In this document: in pieces, positions 8,442 to 15,079 of the stretch
Numbering within the stretch: the stretch's first letter is position 1
How the letters are laid out: each line of letters begins with the position of its first letter
Source: Candidatus Rifleibacteriota bacterium
Lineage (GTDB): Bacteria > Muiribacteriota > Ozemobacteria > Ozemobacterales > Ozemobacteraceae
Length of the DNA stretch: 39,320 nucleotides
Reading direction: 5' to 3'
Assembly (NCBI GenBank): GCA_015233155.1
Contig: JADFYG010000057.1
Coordinates: 1-39,320, forward strand
Translations under genes and position numbers: made by a program
Notes under the pieces: generated by a model
What the model was told of the DNA's origin: nothing
Seen by the model: the letters and a program-made list of their open reading frames with translations, nothing else
Databases searched by the model: none

Positions 8442-8723
8442 TTGGACATGGATTTGAATCGATTATTCTCGTTGATTGTGGCTTTGATCTATCTCTTTAC
8501 CATGAGGCATGGTAAGTTCGATTTAAGAATACTCTTGCTCCCGGCTGCCGGATTGTTCTTCATCTGGTTCCCGGGTTTGGCTAAGCAATTTGACCAGTTC
8601 AGTGTTCGTGGGAAAACCTCGCCGCTTGACCCTGATTCTCCCCCTTGTCTTTTTGTCGCCATAGGCTGGGGGATACTTTTGCTTCCGGTATTTATTATAA
8701 TTGCCGACTATCTTGCCCGATAG
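8442..8723 (+). CDS. small hydrophobic membrane protein
   Basis: This is a 93-residue protein of unknown function. Three hydrophobic stretches can be seen: LFSLIVALIYLFTM, ILLLPAAGLFFIWF and LFVAIGWGILLLPVFIIIADYL. They give two or three membrane helices joined by a short polar loop. AGGA at 8431-8434 is spaced 7 bases from a TTG at 8442 but 13 from the in-frame ATG at 8448, so the TTG start is slightly favoured. Its stop is followed by a hairpin at 8776-8803. It stands alone between the MITE copy and the thioredoxin-like gene. Coding status rests on codon-level openness and hydrophobic pattern only. Confidence 0.55.
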   Translation: MDMDLNRLFSLIVALIYLFTMRHGKFDLRILLLPAAGLFFIWFPGLAKQFDQFSVRGKTSPLDPDSPPCLFVAIGWGILLLPVFIIIADYLAR

Positions 8724-8775
8724 CATGACCGAATAAACAGGGATATAGCAGGGGCAAGCAGGAGTAAAACAAAAG

Positions 8776-8810
8776 CAGCGCCCACTGAAATCTATGGGCG
8801 CTGTCTTGTT
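8776..8810. terminator. bidirectional hairpin terminator
   Basis: A 9-bp stem, CAGCGCCCA / TGGGCGCTG (8776-8784 and 8795-8803), with a 10-base loop has T-rich sequence on both outer sides (TCTTGTTT on plus, CTTTTGTTTT on minus). It lies between two convergent genes and could end both. Confidence 0.65.
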
Positions 8811-8814
8811 TATG

Positions 8815-9309
8815 TTACTTCAGTGGGCGCCGATAATGATTGAGAAGGCCGGCAAGCTTCGCGGGGTCGTTGCCTTCAGGGCTCTTGCGTTCATAATCAT
8901 CTGGATTCAGGCGGGCAACTACACGCCCCTGAGTATCAAGAATGATCAGTTGTGGAACGAAGATCTTTTCGGCATATTTTTTCATCAGTCCCAAATTCTT
9001 TTCGTAGATTTTTTTTCCTTTAACCATTATTCGTTTACCTACATCGATTTCGACAAGCTCATAACCTTTGAGTGCGCTGATCAGGCATCTCTCCTGAAAA
9101 ATCTTCTTCATGTCGACGCACCAGGGGCACCATTCCGCGCTGAACTTGAGTAATACCAGCCGGTTTACTATTGCAGCTTTCTGACAGGTAACGGCTATTT
9201 TCGCGCTTTCAGATTCGACAGCAAACATCGATTCAGCGCGTAAAGAAGAGAAACCAGAAAAACAAATGAAAAAGATAAAGACGGCTGTGAGAATAAGTTG
9301 TTTTCGCAT
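8815..9309 (-). CDS. exported thioredoxin-fold protein
   Basis: This 164-residue protein has a Sec signal peptide (MRKQLILTAVFIFFICFSGFSSLRA). The thioredoxin-like domain contains the redox motif WCPWC at residues 60-64, in the pattern LVLLKFSAEWCPWC typical of periplasmic thioredoxin-like proteins of the DUF255/thioredoxin_7 type. A cis-proline candidate is in FVPQLIILD. It probably reduces or isomerises disulfides, or helps cytochrome maturation, in the periplasm; which one cannot be told. The start at 9309 is set by a strong GGAG ribosome site 6 bases upstream, although the frame opens at 9351. No redox partner gene is adjacent. Confidence 0.85.
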   Translation of the reverse strand: MRKQLILTAVFIFFICFSGFSSLRAESMFAVESESAKIAVTCQKAAIVNRLVLLKFSAEWCPWCVDMKKIFQERCLISALKGYELVEIDVGKRIMVKGKKIYEKNLGLMKKYAEKIFVPQLIILDTQGRVVARLNPDDYERKSPEGNDPAKLAGLLNHYRRPLK

Positions 9310-9394
9310 GTGTTCTCCTCGATCAGTAATAATAAATTCACTCGTAGTCATGCTACTACTTAGTTAATATCACCAAACTGAGTTTTCGACAATA

Positions 9395-9453
9395 ATGGCG
9401 GGACCGCTGGGCCCGCCGAGAAAGCTCGTGACAAAAGACGCGGCGCCCCCGGT
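9395..9453 (-). repeat. partial copy of the MITE-like repeat at the CRISPR deletion junction
   Basis: Read on the minus strand, this stretch has CACCGGGGGCGCCGCG, then TTTCTCGGCGGGCCCAGCGG. It lines up with the inner part of the MITE copies (CGCCGGGCGCGCCG ... TATCTCGGCTGGCCCGGCGG). A closer relative lies at 21996-22045, sharing AAAGCTC and the ACGCGGCGC core. The terminal inverted repeats are missing here. It begins about 22 bases beyond the lone CRISPR repeat. Confidence 0.55.
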
Positions 9454-9473
9454 GGAATGGGCAACGTATGCGT

Positions 9474-9505
9474 GTTTCAATCCACGCCCTCGCGCGGGGG
9501 GCGAC
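9474..9505 (-). CRISPR. single type I-C-like CRISPR repeat (remnant array)
   Basis: On the minus strand this 32-base unit begins GTCGCCCCCCGCGCGAGG and ends GCGTGGATTGAAAC. The length, start and ATTGAAAC end match type I-C repeats, which usually read GTCGC...GGATTGAAAC. The orientation is the same as the cas4 and cas7 remnants, as in normal I-C loci. Only one copy exists in the window. About 20 bases of possible spacer follow (ACGCATACGTTGCCC...) before the interspersed repeat at 9453. No leader or second repeat is visible, so this is a relic and not a working array. Confidence 0.85.
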
Positions 9506-9849
9506 TCGTCCAGTAACCTTGTACTCGACCGGAAAAGGACGCCAGTATCCCTTTCGCCCCGGAAGCCTGGCACCCTCTTCGGAACATCCTTCCGACAAAC
9601 GATGGAACTCGACAAGATCCGCCTTGCCTATCAAACCCCATTTGAGGGATCGCAGGGAAAGACCGCGAGCGACTCGAAGATCTTTTCGAGTCTCCGAATC
9701 GCCGCCGTGCACCTTTTCGTGAAGAATACGACCTTCGGCGGTGAACCGGTTTTCAGACCAGGCGCCTTCCAGGTGGATGAATGCCCATTGCCTCTCGCAG
9801 AACATCAGGTGCTGGAGCGCAGATATCGGTACAAGATCTTCTTCCGATA

Positions 9850-10233
9850 TCACGATTTATTCTTACCGGAACTATCTGGCCGCAAAAGCGACGGTTCGAG
9901 CCCAACCTTATCAAGAATCTCGATAAGAGGCGACAAATTGACCGATACAACGTCGAACAAGCGGCTTCTGTCTATCTCACCGTAACCATGAGCCAACACA
10001 TGGCGCTGACTGACGATCTTCTCCCAAGGGATGTCGGTCAACTCCCTTCGTTCCAACGGGGAAACATGATATGCGGCCTCTCCGATAATCTCAATAAGTC
10101 TTTCGACGGCCCGAACGCGGATGGAGTCGACAAGAAAGTGCTCGCGGTCAATATCTGTCATTGCCTGGACAGCCTCAATGGCGGCCTCGCGCATGTCCCA
10201 GAGATAGGCAAAATCGGTCTTATGCGGCGTCAT
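9850..10233 (-). CDS. hepT: HepT-family HEPN toxin (DUF86)
   Basis: This 127-residue, all-helical protein is of the HEPN ribonuclease toxin family. The catalytic RX4HXY motif is intact as R77-HVLA-H82-G-Y84 (SQRHVLAHGY). The family helix motifs RAVERLIEIIGEAA and the IPW pair are also present. HepT cleaves RNA and is silenced when the partner MntA adds AMP to the motif tyrosine; this is established for the Shewanella pair. It overlaps mntA by 14 bases upstream, and its TGA overlaps the cas4 GTG by 4 bases (GTGA). Both catalytic residues are kept although the flanking cas genes are broken, which suggests it is still under selection. Confidence 0.93.
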   Translation of the reverse strand: MTPHKTDFAYLWDMREAAIEAVQAMTDIDREHFLVDSIRVRAVERLIEIIGEAAYHVSPLERRELTDIPWEKIVSQRHVLAHGYGEIDRSRLFDVVSVNLSPLIEILDKVGLEPSLLRPDSSGKNKS

Positions 10234-10528
10234 AGATTACCTTTTGTGAAGACAGGATGGAGCGACGCCGGTATGGGTTTCGAATCGCATTGGACTCGAC
10301 GAGATCTACCTTTCGATCGAACATCTCGGCCAGGCTAGATCTGAGATCAACCAAGTCATACAGGCTCCACGGCGCATCGGGAACAAACTCCACTAGCAGA
10401 TCAACGTCGCTGTCCGACCGGAAATCCTCGCAGAGTATCGAACCGAACATCGCCAACCGTTGAATCCGCCATTTCTGGCAAAGAGCCGCAAGACGGATCT
10501 CGTCAATTACGACGCCGTTCTCCGTCAT
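10220..10528 (-). CDS. mntA: MntA-family nucleotidyltransferase antitoxin
   Basis: This is a 102-residue minimal nucleotidyltransferase. The GSX10DXD signature is complete (G29-S30, D41, D43) and the third carboxylate is likely D75 in RKVDLVE. Proteins of this type transfer AMP from ATP to the tyrosine of HepT and neutralise it. Its ATG overlaps the TGA of the cas7 fragment by 4 bases (ATGA), and its own stop lies 14 bases inside hepT. The order antitoxin then toxin is usual. Because it has no spacing for its own promoter, it is probably expressed from the upstream cas7-derived frame. Confidence 0.93.
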   Translation of the reverse strand: MTENGVVIDEIRLAALCQKWRIQRLAMFGSILCEDFRSDSDVDLLVEFVPDAPWSLYDLVDLRSSLAEMFDRKVDLVESNAIRNPYRRRSILSSQKVIYDAA

Positions 10529-10998
10529 GATTTTTTCTTCGCCTCATATTCAACCTTAATCTCGTCTCCAGGCAGTTCCTGAGAATCGATACGAACGACA
10601 TAATCATTGAAGGATCTCACAGGCTTTGTCTTATCACGCTTTTCTACTGTCAGCCGTTCGAAGAGGCGATGTGCCGGCGTATTACCCAAAGCTGATTCAT
10701 GTTTGAATACGACCAGTTTGCGCGTAGCCATGAGACCACGTGCCGCCGAGCGGTCGTGCTCGAACATATTCTGCAGGGCTTCCCATAACAGATCGAGATC
10801 GCCTTGAGTGAAACCGGTCTGGGTAGCTAGATGCGGGGAAAAAAAGCCGTGAGCGATATATAATCCGTATTTAGTTTGATAAGCGAGGTTGGCAAAAAGC
10901 TGGTTTGAGATCGTCGCGAAAAAAAACAAAGCGACGATGAACCGAAACATCGAGAGGTGATTCGTTTTTCTTACCGTCTTGGAGCGCGCTAACAGCAT
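10525..10998 (-). pseudogene. cas7: 3' remnant of type I-C cas7 (csd2) behind a signal-peptide-like leader
   Basis: From about 10880 to the stop the protein matches the C-terminal ~115 residues of Cas7c, the backbone subunit of type I-C Cascade. Diagnostic stretches are KYGLYIAHGFFSP, TGFTQGDLDLLWEALQNMF, EHDRSAARGLMATRKLVVF and ESALGNTPAHRLFE. About 170 N-terminal residues are missing. In their place is a 45-residue leader, basic and then hydrophobic (MFRFIVALFFFATISNQLFA), that looks like a Sec signal peptide. It begins at the ATG at 10998 with AGAGG 5 bases upstream. The open frame reaches 11073. The joint product is 157 residues. It is unlikely to act in interference, and its present value may be to carry mntA and hepT translation. 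Confidence 0.8.
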
Positions 10999-11131
10999 TG
11001 AATCCTCTTTGATTGAAACAACAAATAGCACCAGTATATTCCTTAGGCCGATGCAGTTTAAACGAAATCTCAAGTTTTTTCTAGTGTGTCCGAAGGAAGA
11101 CTACCACAAGAATCTATCGCTTTTTCTCTGA

Positions 11132-11452
11132 TTAGACCTCCTTTCTTTTCCTTTCTGCAAGCGGGTATTGGAAGGGCAACGTCAGATTCGGGAGAAAGTC
11201 CTCAAGCTTTTCGATTAACCGACTAACCGGGTGGCGATCAGCCGCATCCCGAAGGTCTTCCACGGTTAAATATAAATAAATCTGGGTGCTCGACATACTC
11301 CTGTGCCCGAGAAGCTTTGAGATGGTCAGCAAATCAACGCCCTCTTTCACTAGGTGAGTTGCAAAGGTGTGGCGATGTGGCGAGAGCAATTTTTCGATAC
11401 CTGCTCTGCGGCCGTGGCTGCGAACTCTTTCGTAGATTGCATTTCGTGACAT
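11132..11452 (-). pseudogene. C-terminal fragment of a tyrosine recombinase
   Basis: The 106 residues match the catalytic end of a phage/XerD-type integrase: HRHTFATHLVKEGVDLLTISKLLGHRSMSSTQIY, including the tyrosine nucleophile at residue 59. The usual ~180 N-terminal residues with the first catalytic arginine are absent. The HxLRH motif has collapsed to HRH, a two-residue loss. It is therefore almost certainly inactive. It lies just upstream of the CRISPR remnant in the same direction and marks the region as an old integrated segment. Confidence 0.75.
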
Positions 11453-11495
11453 GGAATTACCTTTTCGACTCTGAATGGCGTAAGCCCGGCCATCG

Positions 11496-11543
11496 ATAAT
11501 TTAAAAGGCTGCCCGGGTTAATCCGGGCAGCCTTTTAAATTAT
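11496..11543. terminator. perfect 21-bp palindromic bidirectional terminator
   Basis: Arms 11496-11516 and 11523-11543 are exact complements around a 6-base loop. They have a GC-rich core (GGCTGCCCGG / CCGGGCAGCC) and A/T-rich bases that supply a T run on either strand (CCTTTTAAATTAT). It lies after the RhlE gene (minus strand) and before the recombinase fragment, and insulates the island from the helicase. Confidence 0.8.
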
Positions 11544-11613
11544 CTGTCTAGTTATCGTCGAACGCTTCGAAGATCATTGGAGGATCTTTTCGCGTGCAGA
11601 CGATGCTTTCCCT

Positions 11614-13218
11614 TCAGTAGGCGCGTGGCAATCCGCGATTTCTTTGTGGCTCGCCCGAGTTGGCAGGACGCCTGCTGTTATCGCTGCGCTGCGAAGAACC
11701 TGGGCCGCTGCGCTGCTTTTGAGTGTTGTCCTGCGAACTCCGAGTGTTGTGCCCAAGCTGAGTTCTATGCCGGGAGGGCATTTTCTGCTCGTGGTCTCTG
11801 GGTTCTGGAGCAGCATGCATAGTGACCCGGCCGGCGGCAGTGGGTTTGCGCTCTGCTTTGGCCCGGGCTCTGGCGCGTTCTTCTGATTTTCTGGCACGTA
11901 TCGCCGCGATGCGATCAGCAAGAGGAACTTCGAAGCGTTCGGATCTCTGATGATAATCGAAGCCGGGCACCGTCACGCGTGGCAAACGTTTGTTGATATG
12001 CCGCTCGATCTGGCGCAAATCGTTCTCCTCGGCCGGGGCGACGAAGGTCAGGGCGTCGCCGACCATTTCCGCACGGGCGGTACGACCGACGCGGTGAATG
12101 TAGTCTTCGACGATATGTGGAACATCGAAGTTGATGACGTGCGACAGGGCTTCAATGTCTATCCCGCGCGCCGCGATGTCGGTCGCGACAAGTACACGAT
12201 ATCGCCCGCTCTTGAAGCCGGCGAGGGCGTCGGTGCGTTGTCCCTGGCTGCGGTTCCCGTGGATGCGATCGCAAGGAATACGATTGCGCACAAGGAAGTC
12301 GGCCAGGCGATTCGCACGATGTTTCGTGCGTGTGAAGGCGAGGACGTTTTTGATCTTCGGATCCTTGAGGAGTTCGAGGAACAATTGCGACTTGAGCTCC
12401 TCGGAAACCGGATACAGGCTCTGGGAAACGCCGGTTGCAGGAGCTGCGCGCCGCTCGATGTTGATTGCGATCGGATCGCGGAGCATTTCCCGCGATAGTT
12501 CAACGATCGGAGCGGGCATAGTGGCGGAGAAAAACAGAGTCTGACGACGAGTCATGGGAAGATGTCTCAGGACACGCCGGATATCCGGCAGAAAGCCCAT
12601 ATCGAGCATTCGATCCGCTTCGTCGAGTACGAGATAATCCAGATTCGGGAGTTTCGCATACGGATACTGAAAATGGTCGAGCAGACGGCCTGGTGTGGCT
12701 ATTATGATCTCCACGCCGCGCTGGAACGCCGTCTGCTGAGGACCCATGCCGACTCCGCCGAAAATGGCCGCACCGCGAACAGGAGTGTACCGACCCAACT
12801 CTTTGAGGTGCTCGGCAATCTGAGCCGCGAGCTCGCGCGTCGGAGTCATGACCAGCACTCGAGTCGTTTTGAGTTCAGATTCCATAAGGCGATTCATGAT
12901 GGGCAGCAGGAAGGCGGCCGTTTTGCCGCTTCCTGTCATGGCGCAGGCAAGGAGATCGCGACCCTGGAGGGCGACCGGGATCGACTGGGCCTGTATAGGC
13001 GTCGGAACTTCGAACCCGAGTTCCGCGATCGCGCGGTTAAGGTCATGGTGGAGACCGAATTCCGCAAACGTTTTGGCAAGCGGAGCATTTTCGGACGTTG
13101 TTGACGCAAACGTGTTCAGTGGAGCCTGGGAGGCTACAATAGGAGACTGGCCGCGATCCGCGGAATTGGAGGAAAAACGTGAAGAAGAACGGGAATCATT
13201 GGAAGAGCGTGAAAACAT
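11614..13218 (-). CDS. rhlE: DEAD-box RNA helicase, RhlE type
   Basis: This 534-residue ATP-dependent RNA helicase probably acts in ribosome assembly, RNA turnover or cold response. All core motifs are present: F-alone and Q motif (FAEFGLHHDL ... PTPIQAQSIP), Walker A AMTGSGKT at 93-100, PTRELAAQ, TPGRLLD, VLDEADRMLD, FFSATMP, ARGIDI and HRVGRTAR. The N-terminus is a Ser-rich 45-residue extension. The last ~110 residues are basic and low-complexity (Arg, Gln, Ser), as is common in RhlE relatives for RNA binding. The frame is open to 13338, but the region before 13218 is not family-like. The spacing of the ribosome site (AAAGG, 14 bases) is poor, so the start is moderately certain. Confidence 0.93.
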   Translation of the reverse strand: MFSRSSNDSRSSSRFSSNSADRGQSPIVASQAPLNTFASTTSENAPLAKTFAEFGLHHDLNRAIAELGFEVPTPIQAQSIPVALQGRDLLACAMTGSGKTAAFLLPIMNRLMESELKTTRVLVMTPTRELAAQIAEHLKELGRYTPVRGAAIFGGVGMGPQQTAFQRGVEIIIATPGRLLDHFQYPYAKLPNLDYLVLDEADRMLDMGFLPDIRRVLRHLPMTRRQTLFFSATMPAPIVELSREMLRDPIAINIERRAAPATGVSQSLYPVSEELKSQLFLELLKDPKIKNVLAFTRTKHRANRLADFLVRNRIPCDRIHGNRSQGQRTDALAGFKSGRYRVLVATDIAARGIDIEALSHVINFDVPHIVEDYIHRVGRTARAEMVGDALTFVAPAEENDLRQIERHINKRLPRVTVPGFDYHQRSERFEVPLADRIAAIRARKSEERARARAKAERKPTAAGRVTMHAAPEPRDHEQKMPSRHRTQLGHNTRSSQDNTQKQRSGPGSSQRSDNSRRPANSGEPQRNRGLPRAY

Positions 13219-13313
13219 CTGGTATGTAAAACCTTTCCCGGAAATGACAATATGCATTTCCAGAGTTCTTCCGGCTGGGGGAGTAACGGTGGATTCGCCG
13301 GTGTGGCCGCCGT

Positions 13314-13332
13314 TATGGTCGATCCGACCATA
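13314..13332. promoter_or_regulatory. perfect 8-bp inverted repeat upstream of rhlE
   Basis: TATGGTCG ATC CGACCATA is an exact palindrome with a 3-base spacer, 96 bases upstream of the rhlE start. It could be an operator or a leader hairpin. The remaining stretch 13219-13670 between the divergent rhlE and pseudopilin genes shows no supportable gene. Confidence 0.35.
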
Positions 13333-13572
13333 AAACACTTTTCGGGAGAAGCTTAATATTCACTGCTTCTCTGATCAGTATTCGCTGCCAAAAACCCGAA
13401 CATGCCTTAAAACGGCTCTTTTTCAGGAAAGGCAAACGATAATACATGACCATAACACATATCGTCAGAAAACACAAATTTATTAAAAATCCTATTCGGG
13501 TAAGCACATAAGAAGTTCCGTAGAGAATAAGCGTTTTCATGGCATGAATAACTGCCATTTTAGTTGCTTTTC

Positions 13573-13642
13573 CCGACGGACATACTGTATTTTTAAGTAA
13601 ATCAGTGGCATTTGCAGGATCTCTGTAAAATTTGTCCGTCGG
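13573..13642. repeat. 10-bp inverted repeat upstream of the pseudopilin gene
   Basis: CCGACGGACA at 13573-13582 is exactly complementary to TGTCCGTCGG at 13633-13642, with a 50-base loop. The right arm ends 28 bases before the pseudopilin ATG at 13671. It could be a pair of regulator sites or a leader fold. Confidence 0.35.
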
Positions 13643-13670
13643 ATGTGAGACAAATACGTTGAAAAAGAGA

Positions 13671-14375
13671 ATGAAACCCCCATTTTTTTCACGAGCCTTT
13701 TTGGCTTTGAATGGTTTTACGTTCGTAGAAATGATGGTGGTAATAGGTATTTCAATCCTTCTTCTGATTACCCTGTACAAATTCTTCTCAGGAGCCCGGC
13801 TTCAGTCGAGGCATAACGAGTCGCTTCTCGTTACCATTTCAGATGTTGAGGGGTTGATGCGGGCAATTCAAAAGGATGTTCAACAGAGCACATATATTGA
13901 TACAAAAGATCAGACCGGTGCATCCAAAGTACTTCTTGCATCTGATTTCAATGCGGATAATACCATGAAGCCTCTGCCGTCGACATTTACCCTGGTTCTT
14001 TGCATTCCCAATTTAACCCCTGCCAATTCAAATGTTTTCTCTATTGACTCACTTCCCAATGCCGTTCCTCCAACTCCGGCAACGATAACATATTCTCTTG
14101 ACAAAAATGGTCTCAAACGGCGGGCTGAAAGCGGCGGAACAGTCGATGAGCGGATTGTTGGCGCTCCAAAGGTGAAGGAGTTCAGAGCGGTTCGCGTTTC
14201 GTTGCCGAATCCGATTGATGGTTCCAACGTGTTTTCGAGCCTGTTGTTTCTCGAGTTGATGGTCCAGTCTGATGATCAGAGAGACAGCAGAAAACCTGTC
14301 AAGATCTCCACATTTTTTTCCCTTGGAGGAATTGCCACCAGTTCCTGGAATTCCTTGCCGCCTGTGATTTATTGA
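13671..14375 (+). CDS. type IV pilin-like pseudopilin (GspJ/PilW-like)
   Basis: This 234-residue exported protein has a class III (type IV prepilin) leader. A 15-residue basic-polar leader ends in Gly15, followed by FTFVEMMVVIGISILLLITLY with Glu at mature position 5, so it should be cut and N-methylated by a PilD-type peptidase. The rest is a soluble globular domain with no named match. Size and the helix-linked RAIQKDVQQS segment suggest a GspJ/PilW-type minor subunit. It is the first gene of a same-strand series that ends with another pseudopilin at 19312. The upstream frame to 13632 has no leader features. The ribosome site is weak. Confidence 0.8.
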   Translation: MKPPFFSRAFLALNGFTFVEMMVVIGISILLLITLYKFFSGARLQSRHNESLLVTISDVEGLMRAIQKDVQQSTYIDTKDQTGASKVLLASDFNADNTMKPLPSTFTLVLCIPNLTPANSNVFSIDSLPNAVPPTPATITYSLDKNGLKRRAESGGTVDERIVGAPKVKEFRAVRVSLPNPIDGSNVFSSLLFLELMVQSDDQRDSRKPVKISTFFSLGGIATSSWNSLPPVIY

Positions 14376-14487
14376 ACATTCCGGAGCCCGATTTCATGCC
14401 TTTTTTGTATATCATGTCACAAAACGATATTTTTCCCCGTATAAAGTTACAGCATAAACACATAAGATAAACACTTAGGATTAACTC

Positions 14488-15012
14488 ATGAAAATACGAA
14501 ATCTGTTAAAGTTCGGGTTTTTGATACTGTTGCCTGGAGCGAGTTTGATCAGTGCCGCTCAGGGCCCGGCAGCTGGTGGCACCAGCCCCGGCACATTCGA
14601 AATCCGAACTGGGGTCAGCACTGGTACCGCCATTACCCCCAAATTGACGACCATATCCGGAGAGGTTACGAATTTTAACGGTCGGTTGATACCGAGGTTA
14701 CCAAAAATCACACCTTCTAAAATAACCACTTTGCCGCCAGGCCCCGGATATACCTTAAAGGAGGGCCCTTCCAGACTTGAGAATGAGTTGGGACCGGCTT
14801 TGACCCCTCAGCAGGCGGATCGTCTGCTGAATGATGCTTACACAAACTGTACAAAAAGTGGCTGGAGTCTGGCATCTCAGAGAAGCTATCTGGCGGCTGC
14901 CCAGGCCGCTCTCAGGGCCTATGAGACGGCTGGACTCCCCGCAGGGAACCTTCGCCAGCTTGTCAGTGATATAACCCGTGATGTCAAAGCGTTAGAAGCG
15001 GCTAATCCTTAA
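14488..15012 (+). CDS. exported protein with one GWSL-type repeat
   Basis: This 174-residue protein has a signal peptide (MKIRNLLKFGFLILLPGASLISAAQ) and a Thr/Pro/Gly-rich middle. It has one C-terminal unit at about residues 108-170: ADRLLNDAYTNCTKSGW, then SLASQRSYLAAAQAALRAY, ending LRQLVSDITRDVKALE. The same unit occurs five times in the next gene. The unit is predicted helical with one conserved Cys and Trp. I recognise no named family. AGGA lies 7 bases before the ATG. It lies 67 bases upstream of its larger relative and is probably cotranscribed with it. Confidence 0.75.
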   Translation: MKIRNLLKFGFLILLPGASLISAAQGPAAGGTSPGTFEIRTGVSTGTAITPKLTTISGEVTNFNGRLIPRLPKITPSKITTLPPGPGYTLKEGPSRLENELGPALTPQQADRLLNDAYTNCTKSGWSLASQRSYLAAAQAALRAYETAGLPAGNLRQLVSDITRDVKALEAANP

Positions 15013-15079
15013 TCCTGAGCGGTGTTATTCCGGAACATATGATTGTCTTGATGCAAAAAATCATATCAGGAGGTGTGTC

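Larger units (their letters stand above)
9356..9853 (-). pseudogene. cas4: truncated type I-C cas4 fused in frame to a CRISPR repeat
   Basis: Cas4 is the RecB-like Fe-S nuclease that trims prespacers for Cas1-Cas2. The first ~114 residues match Cas4: EEDLVPISALQHLMFCERQWAFIHLEG (first cluster cysteine), the His of GRILHEKVH, the metal-site Asp of GKADLVEF and the Glu-x-Lys of PVEYK. After VEYK the frame passes through four codons of unrelated sequence. It then enters the CRISPR repeat (read as VAPRARAWIET) and an interspersed repeat, and stops at 9356. The QxxxY region and the three C-terminal cluster cysteines are gone. A deletion must have removed the rest of cas4, cas1, cas2 and the leader. 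The GTG start at 9853 overlaps the hepT stop by 4 bases. Confidence 0.85.

Noticed and set aside
9474..9505. A working CRISPR array
   Set aside because: Only one repeat is present, with no second repeat at spacer distance, no leader and no intact cas1, cas2, cas3, cas5 or cas8 gene in the window.
11003..11022. TTTGATTGAAAC at 11008-11019 as a second CRISPR repeat end
   Set aside because: Only the last ~9 bases match and the orientation is opposite to the real repeat at 9474; taken as chance.
13313..13780. A 155-codon minus-strand frame
   Set aside because: It overlaps the prepilin leader of the real plus-strand gene and has no coding features of its own.
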